64,000 nt of DNA from Sympetrum striolatum (GCA_947579665.1 OX388351.1:1240001-1304000), one strand, 5' to 3'; positions 1-14,199 are shown, counted from the stretch's first letter. Numbers and translations: made by a program. The notes: generated by a model not told the origin, from the letters alone.

Positions 1-3000
1 AGGCGATTTGGAGAATGTTTGATCGATCAAATCCATAAGCACCCTAAAGTACGAAAAAGGAAATAAATAATTGACTGCTTCTTATTTAATCGTTCTTATG
101 AGGGAATAAAACTTTTCTTATCGATATTCTGGTTCTGGTAACAATAGCAGAATCATTAACTCAGAAGATAAAAATATTTTAGCTTAATCTAGGCCATTTA
201 TTGGAAATGCATTTTAAACCTTCTATAACATAATAATTTTCAATGAATTTATATTCAGTTAAGAATCAAATGCTTTTACTGTTGATATATTTCGCAAAGA
301 ACATACAACAAAAATAATTCGGATTTATTAATCACAGATATGACCATATATGCTAAGCACTTACAGAAAATATTACGCTTCTTTATCTTTTCACAAGATC
401 CACTTCTTTAAAGAACCCTAGATCCCTTCTTTAGCTTTAAAAAACATTTACCTTAGCAACCATCTAAATAAGCCACAACGGGGTCAATTAAGTATTTGTT
501 TGCTTCTATTAAGAATGCAATAATGCAGAGACGTGAATATTAAATGCAAAAACAACAATCCTTATCCTTAGGTGACTGTAACATTTATCTAAATGTCCTC
601 ATTCCAAAATCTTGTATTCAAATTCTACGTCCTACAAGTAATTATGAATCGTTTCCTGCAAGTCAGCATTTAAGTGAACGTTAACGGATGAAAGATATCA
701 TCCATCCGAAGTAACTGAATTTCCTTACTCTCTCATTATCCCACGAATAAATGGCATCTCTCATTCGTTCCTACGATCTTCCTGTGTACGTTCCTTCTCA
801 TATATTGATGCAATTTAACTCTTCCCGTTCCGCTCTCTCGGAATTAATCTAAGGGAGACTATGCTAGAAGTTGAAATTGACCTTTTATGACATATCTCTA
901 ATCGCCAGTCCATCCATGATAAGGATTGCGGTCATTTATCATGGTCATTTACGAAGGAACCCTAATAACTTAAATCCGCTCTACGATTTTCGGCTCACGA
1001 ATACGGATCTAACTTGGCAATGTTTCGAAGGATGTTAAAGCATTACAAATGTGAATATAAACTTCGTATTTGGTAATAAAAGCATTCAAAAATTTTCCAA
1101 TGTAATGAATCTTTTTCTTTAAATGAACACGTTTATCTTTTAACCTTTGATAATTATAAAAGGTAATAAAATGAAGGTGACCTCCATGGACTTATTCTTT
1201 AAGATTAAAAACGAAAATTAAAAAAAATAAATAAAATTCTCAAGCGAACCCTTTCCTTAGGTGATATCACCTTTATACTCTTTTTTATATGTCTTTAAGG
1301 GTAGAAAAAGATGCTGCCCAATGTCCTTCGAAGAGAAAAATGACAGGATAATACAACAAAAAACATTCCCATTCCACCTTTATCATCTTCCATCAATTTT
1401 CTTTCGATGTAATTTTAACAGAAATGGAAAACCATCGGTGTGATTAGAATGCCGAATTGGACAGAATTAATGCTAAGAGATGGAAAAATGGATATTGTCC
1501 TCTCTTAATCTCAATCAGCTATCAATTAGGACTCTTTGAGTATGAATAAAATTTGTGGAAGATTCTGCTACAGATATTCGTGCACACTCAAGTCAACTGT
1601 TTTTGGTAAACCACCGCCATCATCAAGATATAACATTATCCCCTTTTTGGCTATAACTTGCGTGTATGAAAATGAAAATTTCTGATAGAAGGGAAGGACT
1701 TGAATTAAGGATATATCTCAATCGTACAGAAAAGAGGATCATTGGAGAATACATATAGTTAACTTTGGTATTGATTCGTAAATATTGTTACCTTCTTCAA
1801 GCAGCATAATCCTACAATCGGTTGCACATGCAATGCCTCTAAGATCCGTTTCCCAAAAAAATTTCAAGGATTTGTTTTCACATACTCATTCCAAAAAAAT
1901 GCTTATTTGCTTCCTTTTTTCCATCTCTTTCGAAACCTCGCATGAGCGGATTCCTTTTTCCACTCTCCCGCACAACAAAACATGCAGAGAAAGGGAACCG
2001 GCCTATCCAAGGATATCCTTGTGGAGGAAGGACGACAAGAATGGATCGAAGGGTGGTCGTGGGGGAGAATAGGACAGATAAAAAACCTTCTTCCTACCAA
2101 AGTCCGCCATTTCTCATGTGACCAAGTTGCTGGAAGATGCATTCTACCGGATCATAACGGTCCACTGTGATCCCACATATTTGTTTTCGGATAAACAAAA
2201 ATCCCAGGTCACCCCGCGGTGGTCGACCCCACGAGCGATGCCATCTGCGAGACGAGCAAGGAATACGAAAACAAGCGACGAGCGAAATTTATTCGGTAGA
2301 TAACTGTGATATTTAATGGAAAAAAGACGGAGGTCCGAGGGAAATGTCGTCATCCACAAAAGTTGAAATCCACGGAAATGTTGAGTTACTGATACAAGGT
2401 CATATAAAAATATGTCCCTCAAATCAATTTCACACTATTATAACTTTCTGAAATTAAGTAAATATTTTCTGAAAGTATTACTGAAATTCCAATGGTATAC
2501 ATGCTTATCAATTTAAATGCAAGAACAAGAAAATTGTTCCTTTATCCTCTTAATACATGGAACATGGTCTTAATATAAAATTTCATATCAATAACCTTCC
2601 CCAAGTTATTCACAAATGCCGGCATCGGAAATATTAAGGCCTTTGTATCTAGTAAAATAATTCAAATCGGTTAATTATTGTTATCTTTCCCTTGTGAAAT
2701 TGCATTCGTGAATTAAAATGCAAATGCTAGTTGTTTAAATTGATAATACATGGACGTTTGATTGTCCAATTATAATGAATTTAAGAAATGACAGATGGAA
2801 CGTAAACTCACCTTCAACTTAACCTTTAACCAACCAATGATTAATTTATCCATCTTTTCCAAAATCTGTAATAACCTATTCTCAATTATTTTTTTTTCCT
2901 GAAACAGTTAAGTTAAACATGGCATTCCTATAATTTATGGGAGATGAATTTAATATTTAAACTCTTATTACAACGTATAGCCCGTATAGAGTTTAACAGA

Positions 3001-4970
3001 AATGTATCGCCTATTTCTTTAGTAATTTAACACATTAATTATCAGAAACCTTATTACAATTAACATTCAGATAGGTATTAGTTAGAACCAGATCAAGGTT
3101 GAGTAAAATTGTCTTATAGAAAAAGCTGATCAACTTATCTGAAAATTAAGTTCAACTGTAATTTGGTGGAATGGGGTGAGATGAATTCTAACATGATATT
3201 AATACTTGACGCTCATACAAACTGTGATACGTCAATCATCTTTTTAAATACCAGTGAAGGAATAAGTATCGATTACATCATGAATTTTAGAGTTTAAGTG
3301 AAAATGATGGCTTTATAATGACTTTATAATAACAGACCTTATATTTCATATTGTGCAAATTCATAATTAAATCTAACAGAGTTGGTGAAAGATACATTTT
3401 TTGCTTTGAAAATAATGACTATCCTTGAGATGAAACGATCCAGTAGATCCATTTGGAGACTAATCTGATGAAACAACTAAAGGCTTTCGAATGTGTTGTT
3501 CAAAATACCATTGGACTTTATTCATAATATTTCGAGACTGGATTCAAATTCTGAATGCCTTTAGCCACTCTTCCATTGATGGATACGTATAAAATAATTG
3601 CTCTGAATCCGATCGTAGTCAAATAGCCGAATGGAAAGCCATCGGAAAGAGATACAAAGATTTAAATACAATCATAAAATGTCATCGGGTTTTTTCTTTC
3701 AGTTGTAATCGATACCACCGCATTATTTAAGATGAACCGTTCAGAGTGCATATTCAAATAGCCAAGGAAACGGATGCAACGTAGCTTTCAATCCAGAATA
3801 AAATTCACAAAACATTTTCTCAATAAAAATACTCTTCAATTAAAATCTCGACGTAGGGACACACTCCAGTCATAGCAAATAAAAAAGAGTCGAATAGCGT
3901 TTGGAACATGAATTGCGGGAGATTTGTTTCCAACAACAGGGCGCGTGTAAATCACTCATTCGAAGTGGATTGAACAGGTCAATAGATATGGGTACAAAAG
4001 GTTGAAATAATTTTTGCAGAGGAAACGTACTCGTTTACACCATTGGAGATTGATACCCATTGCAATGTGAATTATAAAATAAATCTTTAAAAAGCAAGCC
4101 GACTAGAACGACATGAAAGGGATGGATTTAATCTGCTTGATTGAAATAAAATATTTGTGAGCTTGATACCTGCTAAACTAGATTTATACGTACAAATCAG
4201 ACTGATTGGTTATTATTTCTCAAAAAATTTAATTTACTGATTGGCTAAGTTTGTTATGTAAAAGCCGATTCTGGAAATAAAAGTTGATTTTCTCAATAAG
4301 AAGCAAGAGAGTAATAAAATGGAGTTAACGGGGGATTTATTTACGTTACTACTTTATTAAATACTCGTATTTGATGGCTATATGCTGTTATTATAGTGTT
4401 TCATTTTACAACTTTTGATGCACTTTATTTATTAATGATTTAAAGTTAAATACGGCAGCTAATCCTAAGCTTTGTTAAACTAATAATTGAGAATAGCAAG
4501 GATTCATTCAACGATATTGGTGTTACTGGCAATTAATAATTTAGCATTGCAAAAACAAACTTTTCTAAATTTAATCTATTTCTAAGAAATGTAATCTTAT
4601 CATGGGAATCTAACTAAATATCATGCAATTTGCACTTCAGTAGGAGTATTTGTATACCTAGAATATTATTAAACGTGATCATATATAACAAGTAAATAAA
4701 ATATGTATCCTATAGTAATTAATGTTTGCCCTCTACTAAACGCAATAATGAAATAAAAAATCCTTCTTGTGCTGTACTTATAATTAACGTGTTTGAGGTT
4801 ATAAAATATTTTACAAAGGTATTTGACTGTTTTAATCACCACTGATTCTCATCGCAACTGTAAATAATAAATAACTCTCTTCAGTGAAACATTTCCTGGT
4901 CACAAAACAAATTGTTATTATTTCAGTATTGGAAAAAATATTATTGTAAAATAAAGATTATATTATATAT
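1..4970. other. AT-rich intergenic or intronic DNA, no gene recognised
   Basis: The longest open frames (95 codons at 1785-2072 plus, 92 codons at 2144-2422 minus) overlap frames on other strands and show no domain or repeat signature. I see no tandem array, transposon terminus or RNA gene. This could be intronic or intergenic; the sequence does not say which. Confidence 0.6.
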
Positions 4971-4971
4971 A

Positions 4972-5115
4972 AGGAAAGGGTTGAGGTGACTTTGCACATA
5001 AGGGAAGTAGGCTACCAGACGTAGATGGTTGAGGCAGACTCCTGGTTAGAGGGAGATCCTGGGTTTGATTCCAGGCCCTGTCAGACTTTTTTCAAGTCCG
5101 TTTTTCCTTGGGAAT
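4972..5115 (+). mobile_element. tRNA-derived SINE-like copy
   Basis: The piece opens with a block also present at 54617-54650 (AAGGAAAGGGTTRAGGTGAC followed by TTTGCACATAAGGG). It then carries a tRNA-like segment with an A-box-like stretch near 5023 and a T-arm/B-box-like stem-loop at about 5068-5085 (CCTGG, a loop containing GTTTGATT, then CCAGG). The A-to-B spacing of about 48 bases fits an internal Pol III promoter. It ends in TGTCAGACTTTTTTCAAGTC and TTTTTCCTTGGGAATT, which recurs inverted at 54663-54705. Two copies in one window support a dispersed repeat. The tRNA origin is inferred from the box motifs only. Confidence 0.6.
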
Positions 5116-5213
5116 TATATTATATGTTTAAAATATAAATTTTGAATTAAAAAAGTTAGAGTAGGAAGTTGATTTAGTATCCTGTATTTGAATAATTAAA
5201 AATAGAAAGCGAT

Positions 5214-5342
5214 ATACATGGGTGGTCTGAAAAGTTTCCGAAATTTCGTCATTTCTCGACAAGTTTTCTGAAGATATCTGAAAAATTTCTGAAGATTTCT
5301 GAAAAATCTGGGGTTGGAAACTTTTCAGACCACCCTCGTATA
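5214..5342. mobile_element. Mariner/Tc1-type MITE, about 129 bp
   Basis: The ends form a near-perfect inverted repeat: GGGTGGTCTGAAAAGTTTCC at 5220-5239 and GGAAACTTTTCAGACCACCC at 5316-5335, with TATA-rich flanks consistent with a TA target duplication. The interior of about 75 bp is non-coding and contains short repeats of a TTTCTGAAGAT-like motif. Size, terminal symmetry and lack of coding capacity fit a non-autonomous Tc1/mariner derivative. No transposase with these ends is present in the window. Confidence 0.75.
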
Positions 5343-8300
5343 TCTATAAAAAAAATAATAAACATCTTCAATGAAATTCCAAATCTAATCCATAAAAATT
5401 GTGAAAAATATTAAAAAGATAACAGAAATTAAATCCCTGTAATCCCATGAAATCCCTTGTAATTAAAATAGGAGACGTTCTAAATCACAAAAAATAATAC
5501 CGAGATGCTACAGAAAGGCAGGTAGAAAACTATGACTGAGTAGGGTGAAAGTGAAAGATGAAACTCTTAAATAAGAAGTGCTGGAGGAAAGAGGAAATTA
5601 ATAAAAATGAAGGGACGAAGGGGACAGAAAATGCATCATTTTTTGGGCGGAGAAAGTGCGTGAGAGAAGAGACTGGTGTTTCTTAGGGTGCGGTCGAAGT
5701 GGGTGCCGCCAGAAGAACATTGGGGATAGCGAAAGAGACACTTTCGGTGAAAGGAACAAACATGGAGAGGTATATGAAAAAGGAAAGAAAAGTTTGCGAC
5801 ACAAAAAGTTGACCTTAGTGAGTATCTAAAAGTTATAGGGATGGTAAAAGACCTTATTCAAGCTGGTGTCTACAGTATAAGCAAAATGAGATGAATATTT
5901 CTAGATGTAGTGTGGTGGAATTGCGTTTAATTAAATGAAATTAGAAATAATAATTAGAAAATCGATAATTAGAATCTTTCTCAACCACTATATGAATTTC
6001 AAAGAAAAGAAATATGAAAAAAGAAAAAAATCATAAATAATCAAAGTAATTGTTGTAGGAACTTATTCAGTTTTAACATACTAACGATTACCTTTGAACA
6101 ACAACTATCTGAACAAAATTTTACCCGTGAAATAAATTTGATAAATTAGAAAACCACTGGATATTTCACATAGTGAAGAATTTGTTTTAGTTAGACACAG
6201 TTATAACATCTATAGTAGGTATCCAAGGACTTCATTTAATAACAACGGAATATTATTCCATTTGAATACCTAGAATATTCGCACAGTGAGGAGTGGACGT
6301 CGAAATACATTCCACCAAAAAGGGCGGAAACAAACGGACCTCTGGAAAATTGGACAAAAAATAATAGAATTCCTAAGAAGTTGTAACACATGTGAAGAAA
6401 CGGAGAAGAAAGAGAAAAGTGGAAAAGGATGAAGAAACAAGAGAGAGGTCGTAATGAGGTCCAGAGGAGGGACCAACACGTACTTGGTGCATAGGGAAGA
6501 CAGAGCGAGATAAAGAAGTTGTAAAGCAGAGGTTGTTAGTGGACCATAGGTTAGCTACCGAAACTATGGGATGGCGTGACAGAAGGGGTTCCAAAGAAAA
6601 GGGACGGAAGCTTCTTGCAAGTTAGAAAAAACCCTTGAAGATAACAATGGGACAAAGGATGGAAACGGGAAATAGATACATTTCAAGGGAATTGTATGAA
6701 GGGAGGAGAAAAAATATCATCCTTGGTTTGGTATAGTACCTGTGTTACAAGGAAGTGTTAGAAGTAAAAGGTAAAGATCACTTAAATTGGAGATGAGAAT
6801 ACCTATTGTAAGTTGTATTCACGGGTGGAAAATTATAGTAAATTAGCCAAAGGGTTTAAAATATTACATCATCTTTCATGAGTTATTTAGTTAACCACTA
6901 TATAAGAAGAAATATCAATGTTTAAATCCAACATATATCCAAGTATATCAAATAATAGGTTTTATATTAAGTGCTATTGTTTAATGAGGTGTATACTGTC
7001 TATCTGTGAACTCACCGAAGGCTACTTAGAACCTCAACCACGGAATCTATTATCAACCCAAGTAACGTGGCTTATTGTGTAAAATATAGAAAAGGGGTTA
7101 TTTTTTTTCTTGCTTCTCACTCTGCAAGAATATAAAAAGCGAAAAACAAAATCCTGCCTCGAAGTGTAGAAGAATCAATAGCAAAATTCTATGAATGGTA
7201 CGTTTCTCAGTTTTCAATAAAGTGAGACCATAATGAGAACTATTTGTTAGCATCACTCAGCCATATTAGACAGCTATGAATGAGAATTAGACATAGGATT
7301 TGGGATTCTCTATCCTGCAAGAAAATTAAGAAAATTCTGCATACGTCAACTTATGTTCTTTAGAAATCAAAGGCAAAAAGCACATAGTAAGAGAATTATT
7401 AATAATTTTAACATTTTTAGTAGTAACAAAAATTGGATTCAATTACTTTCTTGTGACTTAAACTAACGTAAACTTGCATTGGATATTTTTTAACCGTCTA
7501 TCATTTTTAGGACCAGCGGCAAAGAAACATCAAGCCCGAAATTCGGGGGTAAATCAAATCATATTCTTTCTTCGAACTCAAAGTACATCGCAGAATACGT
7601 GGCTGTAAAGCAGGAAAAATTTACGACAAACCTAGAGCCCAACGAAATGTCACACAATCCAAAAGTCCTCTGCTTCGAATGACACGTTCCGCAGAAATAT
7701 GATTGGCACTGATACGTATCGTGCGTTGACAAGTAGATATTGTATAATTTATTTAAATTAATTAATACTACTTCTCTTAACCAAAATGTAAATAAAATTG
7801 TTTGGTTGGATACTAGGCTACCAGGATGTATCATTTGTAAGCTTTTAATTAAAGTAGATTTTTACTTCAAGAGTTAAAAGTAAAGCTTTTTCTAATGCAA
7901 TGTCAAACTTGGTCATGTTATATCAGATTAAGGTCGAATTGAATTTTTGACCCAATATATCCGAAACTATATTTGAAAAATTATTTTAGGTTAATGTCTA
8001 AAACAGATCTTTCCTTGATTTGAAAAGACTAACACTACAAAGTATAGATTAAATAAAGTTCTTACCTGATCCTTTTTTAACGATTTTTTCTAATAATCTT
8101 CACAGAACTAAAACTTGTACTCTATGTTACTGACTCGCTCTGGCAGATTAAGAAATAAGTATATGCGTTAAATAAGAACAGATATTTCAAATTTCCGATG
8201 CAATACTTCCCTTGGGATCCTGCATCTATTTAAATATAAATATAGTATTTCATTGAAATATTGCTACAATATGAAGAAAAAATAAAAATGGTGACCTAAT

Positions 8301-10460
8301 TGAGTTCTATTTGGAGTAAAAGGCTGGTTTATACCAGTAGCAATGGATATCTGGATCAGAGCTATCTGGATTACATCTGTAGCAATGCTGTTGTTATACT
8401 TTTGAATCCATATAACAATATTTTGTGGACCCTACTTAGTAAGTTTTTCTTTGTCTGCATTATAAAGTAGTTCAATCAAGTCTCACCTTGTAGTATTTAT
8501 AGGACATTAATATAGTTTATTTATTAAAAGTAATTAGTTGCATTCCAAAGCAATGTGTCTATCATTTATTGTTTATTGCAATGTAATATAATATCTCATT
8601 GGTAGAATGAATCTCACGGTAATCACTTTTCAAAATCGACTGAACGAACGGACTTCCAGCTTGAATTCCTTGCTTCTCCAATGATTTATCCTCCATTTAT
8701 TGAATAACATTTTATTATCAGAGCACTTTCTGCTATCTTTAACAGTTCAGCAAAGATTAAAAGGTAGAAATATAAACTGACCTACCCTATCCTTCTTAAC
8801 AATAAGTGACAGCTTTATGTAGCTATAAAGAAAGTGAAAAATGCTGGGAAGAACAGATTTGAAGGGAATGGACTGGATGTGATACCAAAATCAATCGATG
8901 CACTTAAATGGAGGCAGTATCATAAGATTGAAATTGATTGAGTTTGAGACTTTTTATTTACAGATCTTAACATTTTAAAGAAACTAAACTGTTTTCTCTT
9001 ATATTTTTGCTAAGTAAGACCACTTTGCAATATAATACTTTATCGGTCTGATTTTATCTAAACAAAATAAAAGCTTGATTTGAATACAAAATGAATGTTC
9101 AGCAAAAATTTATAACATTCAGTCCTTCCATAAAGTTTCTCTGGTGTCTCAGTTTTCTACCAGTCTGTATGATATCTTTGATCAAACTGATATACTTGAA
9201 TGTGGTTCTAGGCTCTATAAAATGAAGGGATAAGAACAAGTATGGGTTATAGAAGGTTGTATTAAATCAAAAGCGGAATAAATTTTTATTAAAGAAAGAA
9301 AACTTTTATTTTCAGGTTCTAACCCGTAAAAATACGATATACGTTTTGGGTAATCCATAGGTGCATAAAATACGAGAGAAGTAAAATGTAATCGGTAGAA
9401 AACTGTTAAAGCAGAGTACGGTGAAATACAGGAAGGAAAAAACGCAAGTTCCCCAAAGAGGGAATAAGACGGATAATAGGGAAAGAGGGATAAATACGAC
9501 TAACCCTTTTGTATCGACGATCTCCCGTTGAGGAGGATTTCTTATGGTAAAATAACATTGTCACTTCTATTACTACTGCCAAACACTATTACTACAGTTA
9601 CTCTTTGCTATCACTTTCATTAATCGGGCTCAGTATTTTTATTTTCTAATAGAAAAGGTAACCAAAGATCACCATTATAAGTAGCAAGATTGATATAAAT
9701 TATCCACAGATTTGGTTGAAACCGTACAAACCGTACAGGCAAACCGTGTTGTCTTTACCTGTTGGCGTAAAAATCTACAATAATTCTAATAATCACTGTT
9801 TTCGTAATTTAACTTAGTTCTACCCATGTAGGTTCTCGTTCACACCATTCCTCGAATACTCTCTTAAAGTAACTACTAACTGATGAGTCTGCCAGTTCCA
9901 CTTTGCCTTTTTAGCTATTTTTATGCCAGCTATTTACTTAATTCGCCCCTTCAAGTGATTCCATATTAGCTTTATCGATTACACATTATATTTCTAACAT
10001 TCGTTTGCATTGCTAATTCTCGATTTCTCCTAATCTCTTCTTCGTTTCTGAAATAGCCAATCTTTCAGATACAAATGAATAAAAAGTTCCATGAAGATTT
10101 ATTATATCCTTTTTTGATTTCAAAGTTTCCACTGATAACTGTAAATATTTGTTTTTCTAATCAAATTCTCCCTTTACCTGGCTCGTTACTATTATTTCCC
10201 TGCTTCTTCCATTGCTTTTGATTTCCCTACCTACATCTCAGATTCATTTACATTTGTACCTTACATCCAGAAAAATCCTTTCCTGTTTTCCATGAGCCAC
10301 TTTCGGTACATAAAATGAATCCTTCGTTTAGGACCACTAGAACATGAGGGAGAGGAAACTATGTCAGCGGATTGCTTTGTCTATGAATAGCTAAATTTTA
10401 CGGAGAAAACTATCTTTAAACTCAGATACCAGCTAATAGCCATCACGAGGATGGACAAAT
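5343..10460. other. No gene recognised; purine-rich stretches
   Basis: This stretch is AT-rich and non-coding. Strongly purine-biased tracts lie at about 5560-5800 and 6360-6730 and give rise to spurious pyrimidine-coded frames on the minus strand (68-73 codons, rich in F, S, L and P). An isolated 91-codon minus frame at 7559-7834 has no recognisable domain. Nothing else is supportable. Confidence 0.55.
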
Positions 10461-10462
10461 AC

Positions 10463-10570
10463 CAATAAATGTGAGTTCCTACCGGGAATCGAACCAGGAT
10501 CGCTTTCACCAAAGACGAATGCTTCTTCTATGTGGCTTATTACATGGGCATGGTAAGAGATTTTTGCTAC
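10463..10570 (-). mobile_element. tRNA-like SINE fragment
   Basis: Read on the minus strand, the segment contains GATCCTGGTTCGATTCCCGG, an almost ideal tRNA T-arm with a B box, at about 10483-10502. Upstream on that strand is a tRNA-like stretch with an A-box-like sequence around AATAAGCCACATAGAAG. The anticodon region is not interpretable, so this is a SINE head or decayed tRNA-like sequence, not a tRNA gene. Confidence 0.5.
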
Positions 10571-10574
10571 ATCA

Positions 10575-11555
10575 TAAAAGATGAAAATGAAAAATCATTT
10601 TCGGTGAATACTCATTACCTTGAGCAAATTTCTCGATGGCACCAAAATACAAAATTTGCAAAACTCCTCAAAATTCACAGAAGATGAAGCGAAAAGTCAT
10701 TCGGAATGCCACGTACCAATTTCGCATTCCAGATCACAGCCGCAGCTAATTGGGAATTGAGTTCCCACGTGAGAAAAGAGGTTACCAAAAGCGCGTCTCC
10801 GCTGACGAATCTTAAATAAGAGAGGCGATGAAAAGAGAAACGGCTCAATGAGGAAGACGCAGCGGTTTCCAAGACAACCGCAGAGGAATGGAGATATATC
10901 GAGAGAGAAAGGGAAATCCACGGCAGAGGAGAAGAGTCGGCATATAGAAAGGTTGCATGATTTGTGTTCTTGGGAGAATCGGTCGTAAACTCCGCCAACT
11001 GGAGATGTTATCACAACTCCCTCTTCTCAATTTTCTCCTTTCGTCAGATATATTCACAGTTTTGCGACTTTGCCAAATATATGCGCTCGCACACGACTTT
11101 CGATTTCGTATCCTCTGTTTTATCTTTTCGCAGAATTTCAGCCGCCATAACGTTTTCTATTTCTTCCGGTGCTTTCCACTTTCCCCAAGCAAGTTTTATG
11201 TATTGTTTTCGAGGAGGAATCCGATCGAAAGTTATCTTAAGTCACAAACCACAAATTCTTATAAAAGAAGTTCATCCAAGTAGGCCCTTATGTTTCTAGT
11301 ATATGTATTCTAGTAATAAAAAATCTTTTCTCACCTGTTTCCTATCCCTATTTTGTGTTAATATCTACGTTTTATGTAATATTCACTATGCACTGGATTA
11401 ATGGTATTTAGGCTTTAAAATGTGTATACCCTTATTATTTTATGCTCTTATGTAAATGGTTGGCATTTATTTAAATGTCAACATGACTATGTTTATTGAT
11501 GTATCCCATATCTGTACCTATTGATAGTGTATTTATAAAATGTAATTACGTTTCT
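10575..11555. other. Unassigned, slightly GC-richer segment
   Basis: Overlapping frames of 105-111 codons occur on both strands between 10675 and 11299. No frame is favoured by domain content, and the products are low-complexity in F, S, L and R. It may be a decayed repeat or non-coding DNA. I do not call a gene. Confidence 0.4.
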
Positions 11556-11559
11556 TACC

Positions 11560-11822
11560 ATCTTTTTAGCTATGACTATCGGTAGGTTTGCGCAGGTTTC
11601 TCGCATCACCCTTCTTAGCGTGTTTTCCTGCAGTGGATACATTTTTTTCCTAAGAATTTCTTAGGTTTTTTACATCCACAATTCTACTCTCGTCTTTTTC
11701 ATACTATCTCTTTAAATTAATTATTTATGTATCGTATGACGATGAGTTAGATGGAAGAGGAGACTTTTAGTCTCAATCTCGCCCGAATAAAGCCGTTTTA
11801 TTATTATTATTATTATTATTAT
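11560..11822 (+). mobile_element. LINE 3' UTR fragment with ATT-repeat tail
   Basis: This is a 5'-truncated copy of the same 3' end that closes the LINE at 51.9-54.9 kb. Shared blocks are GGTTTGCGCAGGTTT, a C-rich stretch and TTTTCCTGCAGTGGATA, then CCTAAG...CTTAGG, then TTAGATGGAAGAGGAGACT and CTCAATCTCGCC before AATAAAG. It terminates in TTATTATT repeats. A hairpin GAGACT-TTT-AGTCTC lies at 11760-11774. The shared 3' end, lost 5' part and microsatellite tail are those of a non-LTR retrotransposon made by target-primed reverse transcription. Confidence 0.8.
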
Positions 11823-11824
11823 GT

Positions 11825-13890
11825 CTTAAGATGCGTTATTTTTCTTTCTTACAAATTAGAGTAACAGGATAAGCACCAAGACACCGAAAATTGTTGACAA
11901 GTTAAGACGATTCTGATGCATTTCTCTGTAAAGCTAGTTTGCTTTAATATCACAGCATTACAACTTTTCGCCGCATCTTGATGAATGGAATGATTTTGTC
12001 GCCTTTTGGTACTGAATGAAGGAAAATGAACATCAAATTTTTATATTTTAATCTTGATCACTATTGAGGTGATATGAGGGTTAATGTGGTATAAGTGATG
12101 GGTATGTATGTGGTATGACTGTATATTGGACTTCAGTTTGATACATGCTTACTTAAAGACTATGAAAATTGTTACTCTCAGGGACACTTTGTTTTAACTT
12201 ACGTGAACTTTCTCCACTGATAGAATTCCTGATTAGGTAAAATTAGTAAAATAAAACTAACTCACTCCTCATATTGCCTAGTTGCCTCATTCGCTCTCCG
12301 AAGTTTTTGACAGTGACGTTACTTTGTTAATGACAAAAACCAAGAGCCTTCTGACTGATGAATTTACAGACTAAAATAGAGCAATGGTATCTATTCTTTG
12401 ATTATATACGATTTCAGATGACTAATCTAGAATAAATGATATTTTAGGTCCGCAAATAAACCATAATGAACTTGCTTTAGGAGCAAATAGTTCCCTGAAA
12501 AACGTTTAGAGGCTTATCTGCATCGAGTTACAATAATGAAGAGAGATAGGAATTCAGTCAATTAATGATACATTAAACAAAGCACTATTACAGATTTTTA
12601 TGCTTTGAGCGATCAGTATTCAAACTCGAGAGCTTTCTCTAGATTTTAGATTTCCCTTAACGCTTTAGGTGTCTACTAATCATATCCAAAGTTCCAACTT
12701 GATAACACACCTAGAAGAGTTAAGAAGTTGGTGTAGCGAGTTTGCCGCTTTTCAACCTAAATCAGCATGCTTGCGCTAAATCGAAAGATTACGGTTAGAA
12801 GGAGCCACTTTCGAAGCTCTAATACCTGTTAGTGGCGCCATTTAGATAATATCGTTCATCTTTTGTTCCCCAACTTTCCTCCCAAGTTTTCTTCACATCC
12901 TCTGTTCCCCTATCACCCGCCCTATCTCTCCCTGCACATATTCGCCGTTGTCTCTCTGTATCCCCATAGAAATCCATCCATCAATCACCCTCTTAATGAC
13001 CCCCTGGTGCCATACTGCAAATTAACTCTTCAATCACTCCCAAAGACACCATTAAACAGTTCCATATTTTTCTATCGGTACTATTATCATCCTTCTCTAA
13101 CTTATATGTATAGCTTCCTTCGTTGCTTCCTGGATAAATCTTTCCTTCATTATCACTCTCTCCATTGAGTCGTTACTTTTCTTCGCTAAATACCTTATCT
13201 CTACCATATGTACCCACGTAATCTCTCCGTGCATTAGGCTATGCTGCTTTTATAAAAAAAAGAGTCAACCATTTTTTTCAAACATTAGTTCTCAATAAAT
13301 GAACCAGTAGACACAGTTCATCACTTTTAAACGTAGGGAGACAGTGCTAAGTTTAACATTTTTTGAATAGCTTGAAAACAAGGAAAAGTAATCAAATACG
13401 CTTCAATATGAATAAAAACCGTATGAAAATGCATACAATTCGAGAAAGAGACACAAATTTACTAAATACGAAATACGTCGATAAAATCTCTGATTAATCG
13501 AAATTCTCAAAATCTTCATTACATACAATATATGATTCAAAATAATCTCAAACATGTTTTTTTCTTGCATATGAGCCAATCGTATTGCTCCTATCTTGCA
13601 AAATTACTCTCATTCCCCTCGTTCACTTGCAATATTACTCCATACATTTTTTAAGCTAGAGTGCTTTAAGTTTAAGCACTACTTGAAAAGTAGTACTCAA
13701 ATAGGTAAAGATGGAACTGTAAAAACCACCACAAACGAATATTAAAAGGGATTATTAAAAAATGCCAGCTAATCAGTTATCACAGTTTAAATTATAGGAA
13801 ATTAAATTTTCTGCTTACCGTTGACTCTTCAAACGAATTCTGGTATAAGCAAAAATAGCTCCACTTACCTATAAGGAGAAAGAAAACAGT
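11825..13890. other. No gene recognised; pyrimidine-rich tract
   Basis: Non-coding AT-rich DNA. A polypyrimidine-biased stretch at about 12860-13210 produces a 101-codon plus frame rich in S, P, F, H and Y with no domain. No terminal inverted repeats or arrays were seen. Confidence 0.5.
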
Positions 13891-13897
13891 ATTAGAA

Positions 13898-14045
13898 CGA
13901 TTTATTTATTTAAGATGGCATTGCAGGTTGACCTTCTGGACAGGTGGCAATATTTAAGGGGAGCATAAAAATGAATTTAAGCCCGGCATTTGCCCAAAGA
14001 CGGAAGGGAAACCCCTCCAAAAACCTCCCGTAGGCTGTACAATTA
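13898..14045 (-). mobile_element. Possible LINE 3' end, AATA-tailed
   Basis: On the minus strand the segment runs through CCAGAAGGTCAACCTGCAAT and ends in AAATAAATAAAT. A short AGGT/ACCT hairpin close to an AT-rich simple tail is the layout of LINE 3' ends elsewhere in this window. No coding part is attached, so the assignment is tentative. Confidence 0.35.
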
Positions 14046-14092
14046 AATTACACAATGCATATAGGTATGTACATCTATAATATAAAATAGAG

Positions 14093-14112
14093 TGTGGGTG
14101 TGTGTGTGTGTA
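14093..14112. repeat. (GT)n microsatellite
   Basis: A short near-pure GT run interrupted once, within otherwise anonymous DNA. Confidence 0.9.
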
Positions 14113-14199
14113 TGTTCTCTAAAAACTCGAGAGCCAAGAGTCGCAAAACTTTGGAATTTACATTATTAAAAGTCGACCCTGCGCAGAGTATAGGCTACT

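Noticed and set aside
10675..11299. Overlapping frames of 105-111 codons on both strands
   Set aside because: No strand is favoured and there is no domain or exon structure; left as unassigned.
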